A DNA stretch of 23,910 nt, taken from an uncultured Ruthenibacterium sp. (GTDB taxonomy: Bacteria > Bacillota > Clostridia > Oscillospirales > Ruminococcaceae). The stretch spans positions 61,831 through 85,740 of the forward strand of contig CAJUMH010000006.1 of assembly GCA_910587145.1 (NCBI GenBank). The letters run 5' to 3'. The translations under genes were made by a program, and so were the position numbers. This document shows, piece after piece, positions 1 to 6,716 of this stretch (position 1 is the stretch's first letter; the number at the start of each line of letters is the position of its first letter). The notes beneath the pieces were generated by a model. That model was not told the origin of the DNA. It saw only the letters and a program-made list of their open reading frames with translations, and made no database searches.

Positions 1-108
1 AGATGTTTTCGGCCCAAGAGCGCACTTCCGGCAAAAGATGTTTTCGGCCCAAGAGCGCACTTCCGGCAAAAGATGTTTTCGGCCCAAGAGAGACACACCG
101 CGGGCAAA
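1..108. repeat. 35-bp tandem repeat, left part outside the window
   Basis: Two identical 35-bp units lie at 1-35 and 36-70. Each begins AGATGTTTTCGGCCCAAGAG. A third copy starts at 71, matches for its first 20 bases and then diverges. A still weaker fourth copy (AGATATTTTTCAGCCCA) follows from about 109. The period is not a multiple of three and no ribosome-binding site serves the short overlapping reading frames, so I treat it as non-coding. The array probably continues to the left of the window, so its full length is unknown. Copies are directly adjacent, with no spacers. Confidence 0.9.
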
Positions 109-170
109 AAGATATTTTTCAGCCCATCCGCGCGAACGGTCCTGCCCTGCAAGAGCATTGCAAAGTCATA

Positions 171-208
171 TTGCACGCGTGGGGCCGTTCCGGGCCCCAC
201 GCGTGCAA
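171..208 (-). terminator. Strong hairpin downstream of the response regulator
   Basis: A perfect 16-bp inverted repeat (171-186 with 193-208) closes a 6-nt loop. It sits about 60 bp past the stop codon of the minus-strand response regulator, where a terminator is expected. The minus-strand transcript would have U residues before the hairpin but only a weak U-run after it, so this is not a textbook intrinsic terminator. It could instead be a 3'-end stabilising or bidirectional structure. Confidence 0.45.
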
Positions 209-267
209 AAAATGATGCGTCTGTCGTCTGCATGTTTTTCGGGATACGCTGTTTGCGCAGAAGGCCT

Positions 268-942
268 TTATGCCTCCGCCAGCTTAAAGCCGATGCCCCA
301 TACTGTTTGAATATAGCCGTCCGTTTTGCTGGCGCGCAGCTTGGCGCGGATATTGCTGATGTGAACGGTGATGGTTTTATCCTCCACGGCATATGCCTCC
401 CCCCACACCGCCTCATAGATCTGCTGCTTGGTGAATACTTTTCTGGGCCGTTCGGCCAGCAGCTCCACGATTCGAAATTCGTGCGCCGTCAGCTCCACCG
501 GCATACCGGCCGCCGTCAGCGTCATCTCTTCCGGGTCCAGCACCCAATCGCGAAAATGCAGGCGCTGCCCGGCCGAAGCCGCGCCCGCATGGCGCAGCTG
601 CACTTTGATCCTCGCCCACAGCTCCTCCAGCTGGCAGGGCTTTGTCAGATAATCGTCGGCGCCCAGTTCCAGAAGCTCCACCTTATCGGAGAGCTCCATT
701 CTGGCCGAAAGCACAATAACCGGCGTCCGGCTGGAAAGACGCACCTCCCGGATCAGTTCGCTGCCGGAAAGCCCCGGCAGCATCAGATCCACCAGCATCA
801 GATCGCAGCCGTGTTCCTTCCAGAGCAGCCGCCCCTCCGTGCCGGAAAACGCCTGTATGCACGCACAGCCCTGCCGCCGCAAATAGGCGGCGGTGGAATT
901 GTTGATATCGGTATCATCCTCGACGATCAGGATCTGATACAT
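268..942 (-). CDS. OmpR/PhoB-family response regulator
   Basis: This 224-aa protein is a DNA-binding response regulator that would be phosphorylated by a sensor histidine kinase in the cytoplasm. The N-terminal receiver domain (about 1-118) has the acidic pair E8/D9-D10, the phospho-acceptor D52 in VDLMLPG, S79 in LSA and K101 in LTKPC. The C-terminal winged helix (about 127-222) shows LTAHEFRIVELL and the closing TVWGIGFKL. Length and architecture are normal for the family. The ATG start is preceded by GGGGAGG at 951-957. No histidine kinase gene lies next to it: the right-hand neighbour is a divergent TetR gene and the left side is repeat DNA running off the window, so the partner is unknown. 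The target genes cannot be named from sequence. Confidence 0.93.
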   Translation of the reverse strand: MYQILIVEDDTDINNSTAAYLRRQGCACIQAFSGTEGRLLWKEHGCDLMLVDLMLPGLSGSELIREVRLSSRTPVIVLSARMELSDKVELLELGADDYLTKPCQLEELWARIKVQLRHAGAASAGQRLHFRDWVLDPEEMTLTAAGMPVELTAHEFRIVELLAERPRKVFTKQQIYEAVWGEAYAVEDKTITVHISNIRAKLRASKTDGYIQTVWGIGFKLAEA

Positions 943-1083
943 GAAAAAAGCCTCCCCTGCCCTGTTTTGGGGCTGCCGGCAAAATCGCCCTTCAAAAAAT
1001 CCGGCGCTTTGCTTTTCGGCGACCCCTGTTTTGGCGCGGGCCGCCAGTACCTCTGCCCGGCCGGCCCGTTTGTTACAGCATAC

Positions 1084-1089
1084 ATTATA
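1084..1089 (-). promoter_or_regulatory. Possible -10 element for the response regulator
   Basis: A perfect TATAAT reads on the minus strand here, about 140 bp upstream of the response-regulator start. No good -35 hexamer stands at 16-18 bp, so the promoter would be weak or activator-dependent, for example autoregulated. This is inference from one hexamer. Confidence 0.3.
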
Positions 1090-1150
1090 TCGCCGTACTT
1101 TTCAAGAACCCTGTGCCCGTTTTGCCCGGCCTCATTTCTTCCGAACAGTC

Positions 1151-1179
1151 TTGACAAGGGGGAACGGCCGTGTTATTAT
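1151..1179 (+). promoter_or_regulatory. Promoter of the TetR-family gene
   Basis: A consensus -35 TTGACA (1151-1156), a 17-bp spacer and an extended -10 TGTTATTAT (hexamer 1174-1179) lie upstream of the TetR start. The predicted transcript start falls inside the adjacent operator, which fits autorepression. Confidence 0.85.
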
Positions 1180-1183
1180 TCAA

Positions 1184-1200
1184 ACAGACCGACGGTTTGT
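1184..1200. promoter_or_regulatory. Putative TetR operator O1
   Basis: ACAGACCG-A-CGGTTTGT is a 17-bp inverted repeat with one mismatch, just downstream of the -10 box and over the expected transcription start. It shares the core ACCGACGGT with a perfect palindrome at 1945-1961 beyond the gene. A palindrome at this place is the usual mark of TetR autoregulation. Binding is inferred. Confidence 0.7.
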
Positions 1201-1219
1201 ATTGTCTGGAGGGAGTCGC

Positions 1220-1906
1220 ATGGCGCGAAACAAATATCCGGAGGAGACGATTCAAAAAATACTGGATACAGCAGAACAGCTGTTCATCGAAAAAGGCTAC
1301 GACCACGCCTCCCTTCAGGATATTATCGAAACAACGGGCCTTTCCAAGGGAGCCATCTATCATCATTTTGCCTCCAAAGAAGATATGTTCTACGCGGTAT
1401 GCGACCGCATTGAGCAGCGAAATTACGAAATACTGCTCGATGTGCGCAACAATGCCTCGCTGAACGGTTTGGAAAAGCTGCAAGCCATTTTTAAGGCTTC
1501 GCTGCAGCCGGCGCGCCAGGCCAAAATGTTCTGTATGATGCCCTGTCTTTTGGAGAACCCCCGGTTTCTTGCCGCCGAGATGCAGAGTATTTTTAAAGAA
1601 GTCGTACCCATCTTTGCAGAGCCGATCATCCGCCAGGGCATCGCCGACGGCTCCATCGATACCGAGCATCCAAAAGAGCTGGCGGAAGCAATGATCCTGC
1701 TCTCGGATATTTGGATCAACCCCATCATTCAGCCCACCACAGAGGAACAGATCGAGGCGCGGTGCGCCGTCTATAACCGGCTTCTCAATTCCTTCGGCAT
1801 CCCCGAGATGATCGACGGCGAAGCTGTAAAAATTCTGATGCATTATGTGTCGCTGGCCCGGCGCCCGCCCCTTGTGCAGAAAAAAGGCGGCGCCGGGGAC
1901 GCATAG
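1220..1906 (+). CDS. TetR/AcrR-family transcriptional regulator
   Basis: This 228-aa protein would act as a ligand-responsive repressor. The N-terminal helix-turn-helix domain (about 10-58) has the typical family sequence, with SLQDIIETTGLSKGAIYHHF at 31-50. The rest is a helical ligand-binding and dimerisation domain without a recognisable subfamily signature. The ATG is chosen because GGAGGGAG ends about 5 bp before it and the TetR domain begins there; longer upstream extensions of the frame are not needed. The gene has its own strong promoter and operator. A second operator follows the stop codon, where a regulated target would be expected, but no intact gene stands there. The inducer and true target are unknown. 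Confidence 0.93.
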   Translation: MARNKYPEETIQKILDTAEQLFIEKGYDHASLQDIIETTGLSKGAIYHHFASKEDMFYAVCDRIEQRNYEILLDVRNNASLNGLEKLQAIFKASLQPARQAKMFCMMPCLLENPRFLAAEMQSIFKEVVPIFAEPIIRQGIADGSIDTEHPKELAEAMILLSDIWINPIIQPTTEEQIEARCAVYNRLLNSFGIPEMIDGEAVKILMHYVSLARRPPLVQKKGGAGDA

Positions 1907-1932
1907 CGGCCGCAATTTGCAAGCAAAAAATT

Positions 1933-1938
1933 TTGACA
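1933..1938 (+). promoter_or_regulatory. Isolated -35-like TTGACA near operator O2
   Basis: A perfect TTGACA stands just before the second operator and mirrors the layout at 1151. The hexamer at 17-bp spacing (CGGTTT) is not a usable -10, so this is either a damaged promoter or chance. Confidence 0.3.
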
Positions 1939-1944
1939 TTTTAG

Positions 1945-1961
1945 AAACCGACGGTCGGTTT
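1945..1961. promoter_or_regulatory. Putative TetR operator O2 (perfect palindrome)
   Basis: AAACCGAC-G-GTCGGTTT is a perfect 8+1+8 inverted repeat 38 bp after the TetR stop codon. It shares ACCGACGGT with operator O1. Two matched palindromes flanking the regulator gene strongly suggest that the same protein binds both. No complete gene lies immediately downstream on either strand. Confidence 0.7.
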
Positions 1962-2332
1962 GTTTTGAGCGGTATCCAATTGTGCTTCCCCTTTGGGGCA
2001 GGCCGTTTACGGAGCGCTGTTTGAACGGTATCCCTCCTGATGCGTTTTGCTGGGCGCGGCGGCAGGTGCGGCGATCATCGCGGTGAGCTCGCGGAAAGCG
2101 TTTTGCGCGCTGGAAAAGCAATGATCAGAAAAACAATGCTCCATAAAAGAACCTGATCGCACCAATCCCGCTTTGTTCTCCGGTAATAAAAGCGATAAAC
2201 TTCCCAAAGCCGTGGCCCCCTTGCAGCGGGACAAACTTCTTCAAAACCGTCTGCAAACCATCGCAGGCCACCGGATATTCTCCCGGCGCCGCGCAATACC
2301 GCCCTCTTGCCGTTTTTGCGCTTACAGCGTTT
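1962..2332. other. Gene-free stretch with a possible decayed coding fragment
   Basis: No intact gene is supported here. On the minus strand a run from about 2330 down to 2125 reads like protein (for example KKFVPLQGGHGFGKFIAFI and GIGAIRFFYGALFF). A hydrophobic run (WSIVFLIIAFPA) continues in another frame just beyond its stop. That pattern could be a frameshifted remnant of a membrane-associated gene. I cannot assign a family, and the signal could be chance. No start codon with a ribosome-binding site was found for it. Confidence 0.3.
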
Positions 2333-3118
2333 TTACCCAAACGCTTCCGCCGCCGCGATCACCTGCAAAAGAGGAACATCAACGCGATCCCGTCCGTAGG
2401 CATCCAGAAATCGCTCACCGTAACGGTCGGTTTTCAGATTGTAGGCAAGCGTCCATACCCCCCAAAAAAGGTCGATGTGCCTATCTCCCACGCCGCCGCA
2501 GCCTACATCGATCATTCCGGAGAGCTTCCAATCCTTCAAAATAATATTGGGCAGACAGTAATCGCCGTGAAGCAGAACCCGGCTTTGCAGGGCGCTTTTC
2601 CCGGCGGATAAAAGGCTGTAGGCTTCCTTTGCCGAACGGCAGCTGAAGTTTCCGGTAAAAAAAGAGGGATCGTATTTCCCCGCGCGGTAATTCTTCTCTG
2701 CCGCCGCAAGATAATCCGCCGTTCTGTCCCAAACGGGGCAGCCGCTGTGATCGGTTTCGTGCAGCTTTCTCAATGCAGCCGCAAGCGTATCGCACAGGCG
2801 TTTGGGCTGCGCAAGATGCCCCTCATACAAACAGTCCTCGCCGGGAACGGCGGCCGTTAAAAGCCAATCGGCGTCGGCCGAAATATATTCCAGCACCTCG
2901 GCGCCAAGCCCTTTTCGGTGAAAGAACTCTGTCATTCTGCATTCTTTTTCAAGGGTGCCCCGGGCCGCGCATTTTAGATAGAATCCGTCCCCCCGATCAA
3001 TAAACCAGACATTCGCCTCGGGCGAGGAGGAACTGTCGTAAAGTCTCGACGCCGCGATCAAGCGCCGAAATTCGCGCGGCATTTTGTCCGGAATTTTGCT
3101 CAGCAATGCTTTTTTCAT
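2333..3118 (-). CDS. Aminoglycoside 3'-phosphotransferase-like kinase
   Basis: This 261-aa protein matches the size and motif order of APH(3')-type enzymes, which transfer phosphate from a nucleotide to an aminoglycoside hydroxyl. Visible features are the nucleotide-binding lysine in FYLK (K49), the partner glutamate around E57-E59, the Brenner motif HGDYCLPN (184-191, catalytic D186), the metal-binding MIDVG (D204) and GVGDRHIDL. The residues after IDVG differ from the usual GRLGVADRYQD. The substrate could therefore be an aminoglycoside or another small molecule, and resistance is not proven. The ATG is preceded by GAGGT. It lies 55 bp behind a small lipoprotein gene on the same strand and may be cotranscribed with it. 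No mobile-element sequence flanks it. Confidence 0.85.
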   Translation of the reverse strand: MKKALLSKIPDKMPREFRRLIAASRLYDSSSSPEANVWFIDRGDGFYLKCAARGTLEKECRMTEFFHRKGLGAEVLEYISADADWLLTAAVPGEDCLYEGHLAQPKRLCDTLAAALRKLHETDHSGCPVWDRTADYLAAAEKNYRAGKYDPSFFTGNFSCRSAKEAYSLLSAGKSALQSRVLLHGDYCLPNIILKDWKLSGMIDVGCGGVGDRHIDLFWGVWTLAYNLKTDRYGERFLDAYGRDRVDVPLLQVIAAAEAFG

Positions 3119-3173
3119 GGGCTGACCTCTATTTTGTTTGGGATAAATTTATGCCCCGCTTTGCCACACGATT

Positions 3174-3773
3174 TTATTCTCCGGCATAATGGCAATGCTC
3201 CAGAAAATCGGCCAGAAGCGTTTTGGGAGAGCCTGCGGCTTCGCCCCGGCAGGTGATCTCGACACTGACGGCGTAATTTTTGAAGACGCAAAAGGCCGAT
3301 GCGCCTGCGGTGTAAGGATTTTCCTCGGAGGAATAGGAATAGGTGATCACCGTAAATTCCTGCCCGCCGTAGTGCTCCTGCTCGTTTGAGGCAAGAATAT
3401 ACATTTCCTCACCGATCGTCCGCCATTCCGCCAGCGTCTGCTCCGCTTTCTCTTCGTTCTCGCAGCTTGCCAGCAAAACATAAAGCTGCGCGTCATACAG
3501 CGTTGCCTTCTCGCCGTCCTTTGTGGTAAAGGGCGCGCCCTCCCCCATCGACCACGCGGCATACGCCATCTGGTTGGATGCAATCGTATCGCTGTTTTGC
3601 TGCAGCGTAAACGCCTGCGGCGTCTCTACGCCGATTGCGCCGCCAACGGTTTCCCATTCCTCGCTCCAGGGCGTTCCGTCCGCCGCCGTCTGCGGGGGCG
3701 GCGTAGGCAGCGAGCAGCCGGCAAGGCCAAGACAGACCATAAAGCCCAAAAGCAACATCCAAAAACGTTTCAT
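3174..3773 (-). CDS. Small lipoprotein of unknown function
   Basis: The protein has 199 aa when started at the ATG that begins a clear lipoprotein signal: MKRFW, a hydrophobic core, and the lipobox LAGC with C20 as the predicted lipidated cysteine. The frame is open further upstream, but that part would put about 59 unrelated residues before the signal, so the internal ATG is preferred; its ribosome-binding site (GGAAAAGAG) is only moderate. After a short Pro-rich linker the mature domain has alternating polar and aromatic stretches with no motif that I recognise. It is expected on the outer face of the membrane. A good promoter lies about 150 bp upstream, and the APH-like kinase gene follows by 55 bp. 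Function is unknown. Confidence 0.8.
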   Translation of the reverse strand: MKRFWMLLLGFMVCLGLAGCSLPTPPPQTAADGTPWSEEWETVGGAIGVETPQAFTLQQNSDTIASNQMAYAAWSMGEGAPFTTKDGEKATLYDAQLYVLLASCENEEKAEQTLAEWRTIGEEMYILASNEQEHYGGQEFTVITYSYSSEENPYTAGASAFCVFKNYAVSVEITCRGEAAGSPKTLLADFLEHCHYAGE

Positions 3774-3852
3774 AGCATCACTCTTTTCCGGCTGGCCTTC
3801 ATATTTCGAAGGTCGAACCTCTTTTTGGCCCCTGTTCTCCGCCGCGAAAGAG

Positions 3853-3890
3853 CCTGTCCTACCCGAAAAACGCAGGCGAGATGGGACAGG
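3853..3890 (-). other. Inverted repeat in the lipoprotein leader
   Basis: CCTGTCC (3853-3859) pairs with GGACAGG (3884-3890) across a 24-nt loop inside the predicted roughly 150-nt leader of the lipoprotein transcript. A GC-rich, self-complementary stretch followed by six T residues on the minus strand (about 3897-3918) lies just before it. This may be an attenuator or simple leader structure. I recognise no riboswitch class. Confidence 0.3.
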
Positions 3891-3927
3891 GCCGCAAAAA
3901 ACAGCGCCGCGCGGCGGCTTCTTCTTT

Positions 3928-3956
3928 ACTATAGCAAATATCGCACCCAATGTAAA
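3928..3956 (-). promoter_or_regulatory. Promoter of the lipoprotein/APH-like genes
   Basis: On the minus strand TTTACA (3951-3956), a 17-bp spacer and TATAGT (3928-3933) give a good sigma-A type promoter. It drives away from the PfkB gene, so this intergenic region carries divergent promoters. Confidence 0.75.
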
Positions 3957-3958
3957 CC

Positions 3959-4000
3959 CGTTCCCGCCGCCCCGGCTCGGTTCCCGCCGCCCTCCGGCTC
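3959..4000. repeat. Direct repeat of about 21 bp
   Basis: GTTCCCGCCGCCC followed by CGGCTCG occurs twice back to back (3959-3978 and 3979-4000), the second copy with a 2-bp insertion. It lies between two divergent promoters, immediately upstream of the PfkB -35 box, so it could be a regulator-binding site or a simple duplication. Confidence 0.6.
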
Positions 4001-4010
4001 GATTTCAGGC

Positions 4011-4039
4011 TTGACAGCGCGCGGTTCTTTCCGTATCAT
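4011..4039 (+). promoter_or_regulatory. Promoter of the PfkB-family kinase
   Basis: TTGACA (4011-4016), a 17-bp spacer and TATCAT (4034-4039) stand about 50 bp before the kinase start. Confidence 0.8.
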
Positions 4040-4090
4040 AAAAGGTAGCATCCCATAACACTCATTCAAAAACAGCGGGAGACGATAGGT

Positions 4091-5062
4091 ATGGAAACAA
4101 AACGTTTTGATGTTGTAGCACTGGGTGAGCTTTTGATCGATTTTACCGAAAACGGCCTCAGCGGGCAGGACAATCCTCTGTTTGAGGCAAATCCGGGCGG
4201 CGCGCCGTGCAATGTGCTGGCAATGCTGAACCGGCTGGGCCATGCGTGTGCCTTTGTGGGCAAGGTTGGCGACGATCTGTTCGGCAAACAACTGCGCGAT
4301 GTTGTTTGCGCGGCGGGCATTGATGTGTCGCATCTGGTGATGGACGCCGGCTGCCATACCACACTCGCCTTTGTAAAAACGGCACCGAACGGCGACCGGG
4401 ATTTCTCTTTTTACCGAGATCCCGGTGCGGATATGCTGCTGCGCGCGGAAGAGGTGCCCGAGGCGGACGTGGCAAACGCGCGCATTTTCCACTTTGGCAC
4501 GCTCTCGCTGACGCATGACGGCGTGCGCGCCGCCACGCAAAAGGCCGTTGCCGCCGCAAAAGCCGGCGGCGCGCTGATCTCTTTCGATCCAAACCTGCGT
4601 CCACCGCTTTGGAGCGATCTGGGGCTTGCGCGCGCACAGATCGAATGGGGCCTTGCACAGTGTGATATTTTAAAAATTGCCGACAACGAGCTGGAATTTA
4701 TGACGGGCGAAACAGATTTTTACAAGGGCGCCGCCCTCCTGCGCCGGCAATATCCGAACATCCGCCTGTTCAATGTAACGGCCGGGGCAAAGGGCAGCTA
4801 TTCCTTCTATCAGGATCTGCGTGTGTTCGAGCCGGCGCAAACGCTGGGCGGCACCATCGAAACCACAGGCGCGGGGGATACCTTCTGTGCCTGTGTACTG
4901 CACTTTGCGCTGGAGCACGGGCTGGAAGGCTTGATGGAAAGCGATCTGCACGGGATGCTGCGCTTTGCCAACGCCGCGGCGTACCTTGTTACAACGCGCA
5001 AGGGCGCCATTCGCTCCATGCCGGAACGCGCCGAGGTAGAAGCGCTGCTGCGCCGGGCGTAA
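4091..5062 (+). CDS. PfkB-family carbohydrate kinase, fructokinase-like
   Basis: This 323-aa ribokinase-fold enzyme would phosphorylate a sugar with ATP in the cytoplasm; fructose to fructose-6-phosphate is the best guess. It opens with VVALGELLIDF, has the substrate-loop GGAPCN (36-41), FVGKVGDDLFG (55-65), FDPNLRPPLW (165-174) and the second PfkB signature TTGAGDTF (258-265), in which D263 is the catalytic base. Length is normal. The ATG follows GGGAG with 8-bp spacing. It stands alone on the plus strand with its own promoter, and converges on the cellulase gene with only 16 bp between stops. Substrate is not certain: 2-keto-3-deoxygluconate and other sugar kinases share this fold. Confidence 0.93.
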   Translation: METKRFDVVALGELLIDFTENGLSGQDNPLFEANPGGAPCNVLAMLNRLGHACAFVGKVGDDLFGKQLRDVVCAAGIDVSHLVMDAGCHTTLAFVKTAPNGDRDFSFYRDPGADMLLRAEEVPEADVANARIFHFGTLSLTHDGVRAATQKAVAAAKAGGALISFDPNLRPPLWSDLGLARAQIEWGLAQCDILKIADNELEFMTGETDFYKGAALLRRQYPNIRLFNVTAGAKGSYSFYQDLRVFEPAQTLGGTIETTGAGDTFCACVLHFALEHGLEGLMESDLHGMLRFANAAAYLVTTRKGAIRSMPERAEVEALLRRA

Positions 5063-5078
5063 AAAGCCGGGCCTCGGA

Positions 5079-6716
5079 TCATTCCACGGTGATCCTGCCG
5101 CCCCCGGCAACGATAAAACCGATATCGGCGGCGCTGCCGCCCGGGTCGAGCGCGCCGTTGTAATCCTTGCCGGAAATAAGCAGCGTATTGCCCCGCACGG
5201 TATAATCGCCGTTCCAGCCGTCCAGCAGCGTAAATTCCTGCGCAAACGAAAGCTCGATCTTCCACCGCGCGCAGCCGCTTTGCGCGGTGTTTGTAACGGT
5301 AAGGCTGTACTGATACACCTCGCGGCCGTCCGCCTCCCACTGATTTTGCAGCACCGCCGCTGCCAAAAGGCCATCGCCGGACAAAATGGCCGTTTCCCCG
5401 GCCGGGGCATCCGTCTGTGCGATGTTCGTCGATGCATCGGACACGCTTGCCTGCGGCACAGCGCCGTTTTCTGCCGGCGGCATAGAGCCGTTTTCTGCCG
5501 GTCGGCTTTCTTCAAAAGCCGTGGGCGGCGGCGCGGCGCCTTGTTCCGCGCTCCCCTCCGGCGGGGCGGCCTGCGTTGTGCCCGGGGAGGCGCTTCCCGT
5601 CAGCATTTCATATACCCACTGCCCCGATGCACTTAAATCGTTCCACTCAAAGCCGGATGTTTTTGTGCACGAGGCTTTAAACAGTGCCGACGTCTCCCCC
5701 TTGTTGGAGAGATTCCACGCAACACAGCCTACGCCGCGCGCGTTCAGCAGTTCTCTCCATGCGGCGGCCTCGGCAGGATCAATCGCGCCGTTCCCGCTCG
5801 CATCGCAGATGCCGTATTCCGAGACGAATACCGGAAGCCCCGCATCCAAAGCGGCTGCCAGACGGCTGCGCAGCGATCCCCGATGCGTTGCCGCATAAAA
5901 ATGCAGTGTATACAGGATATTATCATATTCGGCAATGGGGTCGGCCGCCGCCCGATCGACATCCTGCGACCATGTGGGCGTGCCGACAAGGATCACTGCG
6001 TCCGGGTCGTTGGCGCGGATGACAGGGATCACCTGCTGCGCATATGCTTTCACCGCGTGCCAGTCCACACCGTTCGGCTCGTTGCAGATCTCGTACAGCA
6101 CATGATCGCAGGAGGAGAATTCCGCTGACATTTCCGCAAAAAAAGCCGCTGCCTCCTCCCGATAGCGGTTTGGGTCGCCGTCGGAGAGGATGTGCCAATC
6201 GACGATTACATACAGGCCCTGTTCTTTTGCATATTGCACACCGTCGCGCACAAGCTGCCTGAGCTGCTCCTTGTCCCCGTCGGTACAGTAGCCGCCCGAT
6301 TCGGCGGTATACATTGCCAGACGCACCGCGTTTGCATTCCATTCCTCGCGCAGCTCACGAAAAAACGCCGCGTTGACATAACCGGGGAACCATGCCAGCC
6401 CATGCGTGCTGACACCGCGGAGCACAACCTTGTTTCCCTCCGGGTCGGCAAGGCCTGTGCCCTCCACATGCAGCGGCGGAAGCACGGGCGCTGTCGTCTC
6501 CGGTTCGGCAACATCGGGCAGCGGCAGGATGTCCGGCCCGGACGACGCCGTTCTCTCGCAGCTGCTTGCGGAAGGAGCGGCGTCCCCGAACAGCGCGGCC
6601 GACGAATCGGGCGCATGCGCCCCGTCGTCCATACAGCCGGCCAACAGCACCGCCAGCACCAATGCCGCCAATATCGGCACCGCTTCCTGCTTCCGTTTCA
6701 GCCATCCCTTTGCCAT
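5079..6716 (-). CDS. GH5 cellulase-like lipoprotein with CBM2-like domain
   Basis: This 545-aa protein is a predicted surface-anchored beta-1,4-glucan hydrolase. The lipobox LLAGC (C28) follows a hydrophobic signal. A low-complexity linker (about 30-80) leads to a glycoside hydrolase family 5 domain (about 83-372): RGVSTHGLAW (100-109), DWH (173-175), the acid/base E213 in CNEPN, HFY (272-274) and the nucleophile E300 in VFVSEYG. A Pro/Ala/Glu-rich linker with a repeated PAENG (about 375-440) precedes a C-terminal domain (about 449-545). Its spaced tryptophans and YNGALDPGGSAADIGF ending resemble CBM2. All catalytic residues are present, so it looks active. GGGAGG stands 11 bp before the ATG. 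Other GH5 activities, such as mannanase, are possible. Confidence 0.92.
   Translation of the reverse strand: MAKGWLKRKQEAVPILAALVLAVLLAGCMDDGAHAPDSSAALFGDAAPSASSCERTASSGPDILPLPDVAEPETTAPVLPPLHVEGTGLADPEGNKVVLRGVSTHGLAWFPGYVNAAFFRELREEWNANAVRLAMYTAESGGYCTDGDKEQLRQLVRDGVQYAKEQGLYVIVDWHILSDGDPNRYREEAAAFFAEMSAEFSSCDHVLYEICNEPNGVDWHAVKAYAQQVIPVIRANDPDAVILVGTPTWSQDVDRAAADPIAEYDNILYTLHFYAATHRGSLRSRLAAALDAGLPVFVSEYGICDASGNGAIDPAEAAAWRELLNARGVGCVAWNLSNKGETSALFKASCTKTSGFEWNDLSASGQWVYEMLTGSASPGTTQAAPPEGSAEQGAAPPPTAFEESRPAENGSMPPAENGAVPQASVSDASTNIAQTDAPAGETAILSGDGLLAAAVLQNQWEADGREVYQYSLTVTNTAQSGCARWKIELSFAQEFTLLDGWNGDYTVRGNTLLISGKDYNGALDPGGSAADIGFIVAGGGRITVE

Noticed and set aside
1..108. CRISPR array
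   Set aside because: The 35-bp units are directly adjacent with no spacers, and no cas gene is present.
73..1413. A long plus-strand frame through the repeats and response regulator
   Set aside because: It is antisense to the clear OmpR-type gene and runs through non-coding repeats and the TetR promoter.
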